6,781 nucleotides of DNA from Chloroflexota bacterium (GTDB lineage Bacteria; Chloroflexota; Dehalococcoidia; Plut-88900), in contig JADFJI010000127.1 of NCBI GenBank assembly GCA_022566235.1, positions 1 through 6,781 of the forward strand. The letters run 5' to 3'. Each line of letters opens with the position of its first letter. Position 1 is the first letter of the stretch. A model generated the notes under the pieces. It worked only from the letters and a program-made list of their open reading frames with translations, had not been told where the DNA came from and searched no databases. The translations under genes were made by a program, and so were the position numbers. Below, in pieces: positions 5,764-6,781 of this stretch.

Positions 5764-6651
5764 CTACAAGGCCAGCCTCTCGATATGACTGAGAAGCTCC
5801 TTGACGATGCTCTCGCTGGCCTGGGCCCCGGGGTGTCGGACTTTCGGCGTGCTGATCAGTCCCCGGTGACAGAGGGCCGCCTTACGAATGCCCAGGTCTA
5901 TGCCCTCCTGGACCTCGAAGAGGATGAGGGGCAGGTAGCGATAAAAGACCTCCTCGGCCCTGGCTCTATCGCCCTCGTCCATGTGGCGGCAGATCTCCAC
6001 CAGCACCTCCGGGTAAGCGAAGCCGGTCATGGCCCCTGCGGCCCCGTGGACTAGTTCGTCCAGCAGGAACAGTCCACCGAGGCCGCCGAAAACGGTCAGC
6101 CTGTCCCCCGTTAGCTGTAGAATGGCGCTTATCTTGGGTGGAGTCGGGGGCGCCTCGATCTTGCAATATTGGACCGACGGTATGCCCTCGGCCAGCCTGG
6201 CGAAGAACTCCGGGGGCATATGCACTCCCGTGATCTTGGGGTAGTCCTGCACTATGATGGGCAGGTCTACGGCCTCGGCTATCCGATGGTAGTGGGCGTA
6301 GACCGCATCGAGGTTGCTCCTAGCCATGGGGGGTGAGGCCACCATAATCGCCGTGGCCCCCAGCTCCTGGGCCTCCTTGCTGCGCGCTATGGCCGCCATA
6401 GTGCTGGGGGCCGAGGTGCCCAGGGTCACGGGCATGCCGTCTGCGGCCTCCACCACGGTCTCAGCCACCAGCCGGGCCTCCCGATCCGTCAAACGGTGGG
6501 CCTCGCCCATCATGCCCAGGGCCACCACCCCCTTGCATCCCGCCTCCCTCGCCTTCTCCACCAGTCCGGGAATGCTGTCCGTGTCCAACTCTTCCTTCTC
6601 GTCGAAAGGAGTGGCCAGCATCCAGTGGACGCCGTGAAAGTCGTTGCTCAT
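5764..6651 (-). CDS. DapA/N-acetylneuraminate lyase superfamily aldolase or dehydratase
   Basis: This 295-residue TIM-barrel protein has the usual length of class I pyruvate-type aldolases (DHDPS/NAL family). Lys164, in QYCKIEAP, is the expected Schiff-base lysine. GMMGEAHRLTDRE (46-58) takes the place of the GTTGE keto-acid loop, and QDYPKITG (135-142) takes the place of the canonical YNxPxRTG. Thus the two threonines of the loop are methionines, and the tyrosine and arginine used by DapA are glutamine and isoleucine, though Tyr137 lies nearby. These changes argue against lysine biosynthesis. Similar QDxP and KIE wording occurs in sugar-acid dehydratases such as 2-keto-3-deoxy-arabonate dehydratase, as I recall. 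A catabolic keto-acid lyase or dehydratase is the best guess. The ATG at 6651 has a good ribosome binding site. A GMC oxidoreductase gene follows on the same strand, so the two may act in one degradation route. Confidence 0.88.
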   Translation of the reverse strand: MSNDFHGVHWMLATPFDEKEELDTDSIPGLVEKAREAGCKGVVALGMMGEAHRLTDREARLVAETVVEAADGMPVTLGTSAPSTMAAIARSKEAQELGATAIMVASPPMARSNLDAVYAHYHRIAEAVDLPIIVQDYPKITGVHMPPEFFARLAEGIPSVQYCKIEAPPTPPKISAILQLTGDRLTVFGGLGGLFLLDELVHGAAGAMTGFAYPEVLVEICRHMDEGDRARAEEVFYRYLPLILFEVQEGIDLGIRKAALCHRGLISTPKVRHPGAQASESIVKELLSHIERLAL

Positions 6652-6657
6652 GGTCTT

Positions 6658-6662
6658 CTCCT
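6658..6662 (-). promoter_or_regulatory. Ribosome binding site of the DapA-like gene
   Basis: AGGAG on the minus strand, six bases before the ATG at 6651, is the clearest Shine-Dalgarno site in the window and fixes this start. Confidence 0.7.
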
Positions 6663-6674
6663 ACCTTCCCCTGG

Positions 6675-6733
6675 AGAGTGCTAATAACACTTTCGACCAT
6701 CCCCCTGCCCCCCTTCCTGGCCAGGAAGGGGGG
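6675..6733. repeat. Dispersed GC palindrome repeat, copy B
   Basis: This copy matches 3903-3960 at 52 of 58 positions. Its palindrome (6708-6733) is 26 bp, one C/G pair longer than in copy A. It begins only 24 bp upstream of the DapA-like start codon, so it lies in that gene's leader or promoter. Together with copy A it brackets the DapA-GMC pair as direct repeats. Confidence 0.8.
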
Positions 6734-6742
6734 GGTAAATTA

Positions 6743-6765
6743 GGTTTGGGGGACACCCCCAAACC
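6743..6765. repeat. Perfect 10-bp hairpin beside copy B
   Basis: GGTTTGGGGG (6743-6752) and CCCCCAAACC (6756-6765) pair around an ACA loop. As in copy A, the palindrome is followed by an AAATTA stretch and then a second stem. The window ends in TCCCGACGCGG, which begins like the TCCCGA stems next to copy A, so the composite element may continue outside. Confidence 0.6.
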
Positions 6766-6781
6766 CCCTGTCCCGACGCGG

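Overview
All six recognisable genes in this GC-rich window lie on the minus strand, so transcription runs from high to low coordinates. The organism looks bacterial. The abundance of AGG arginine codons, the dispersed GC-rich palindromic repeats and the gene families present would fit a Chloroflexota (Dehalococcoidia/SAR202-like) or similar soil or groundwater lineage. That placement is an inference from gene style, with no marker gene to support it.

In transcription order: (1) A copy of a dispersed GC palindrome repeat (about 6675-6733, followed by a 10-bp hairpin) lies upstream of a DapA/NAL-superfamily lyase or dehydratase (5764-6651). (2) A GMC-family flavoprotein oxidoreductase that resembles choline oxidase (4113-5666) follows after about 97 bp, probably in the same operon. 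(3) A 337-bp gene-free stretch (3776-4112) holds the second copy of the repeat plus nested TCCCGA hairpins. The two copies are direct repeats that bracket the DapA-GMC pair. (4) A phytoene-desaturase/PYROXD2-like FAD oxidoreductase (2126-3775) has an arginine codon usage strikingly different from the GMC gene. (5) A squalene/phytoene synthase family protein (824-1918) follows. (6) A convincing extended -10 promoter, with an 8-bp inverted repeat over its -35 region, precedes a CoxG-like SRPBCC protein (242-685) and the N-terminus of a CoxM-like FAD subunit of a molybdenum hydroxylase (1-217), which runs off the window.

Three functional modules can be proposed. The first is a small-molecule catabolic pair (GMC alcohol oxidase or dehydrogenase plus keto-acid aldolase/dehydratase). 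The second is a terpenoid pair (prenyl synthase plus desaturase-like flavoprotein). The third is the start of a CO-dehydrogenase/xanthine-dehydrogenase-like operon, whose large and small subunits would lie beyond coordinate 1.

I see no RNA gene, CRISPR array, transposase or complete mobile element. The most unusual signals are the direct repeats bracketing the GMC-DapA pair, the codon-usage break at 2126-3775, short motifs shared between upstream regions, and a 12-bp-period tandem repeat carrying the coxG stop codon, where loss of one unit would fuse coxG and coxM in frame.
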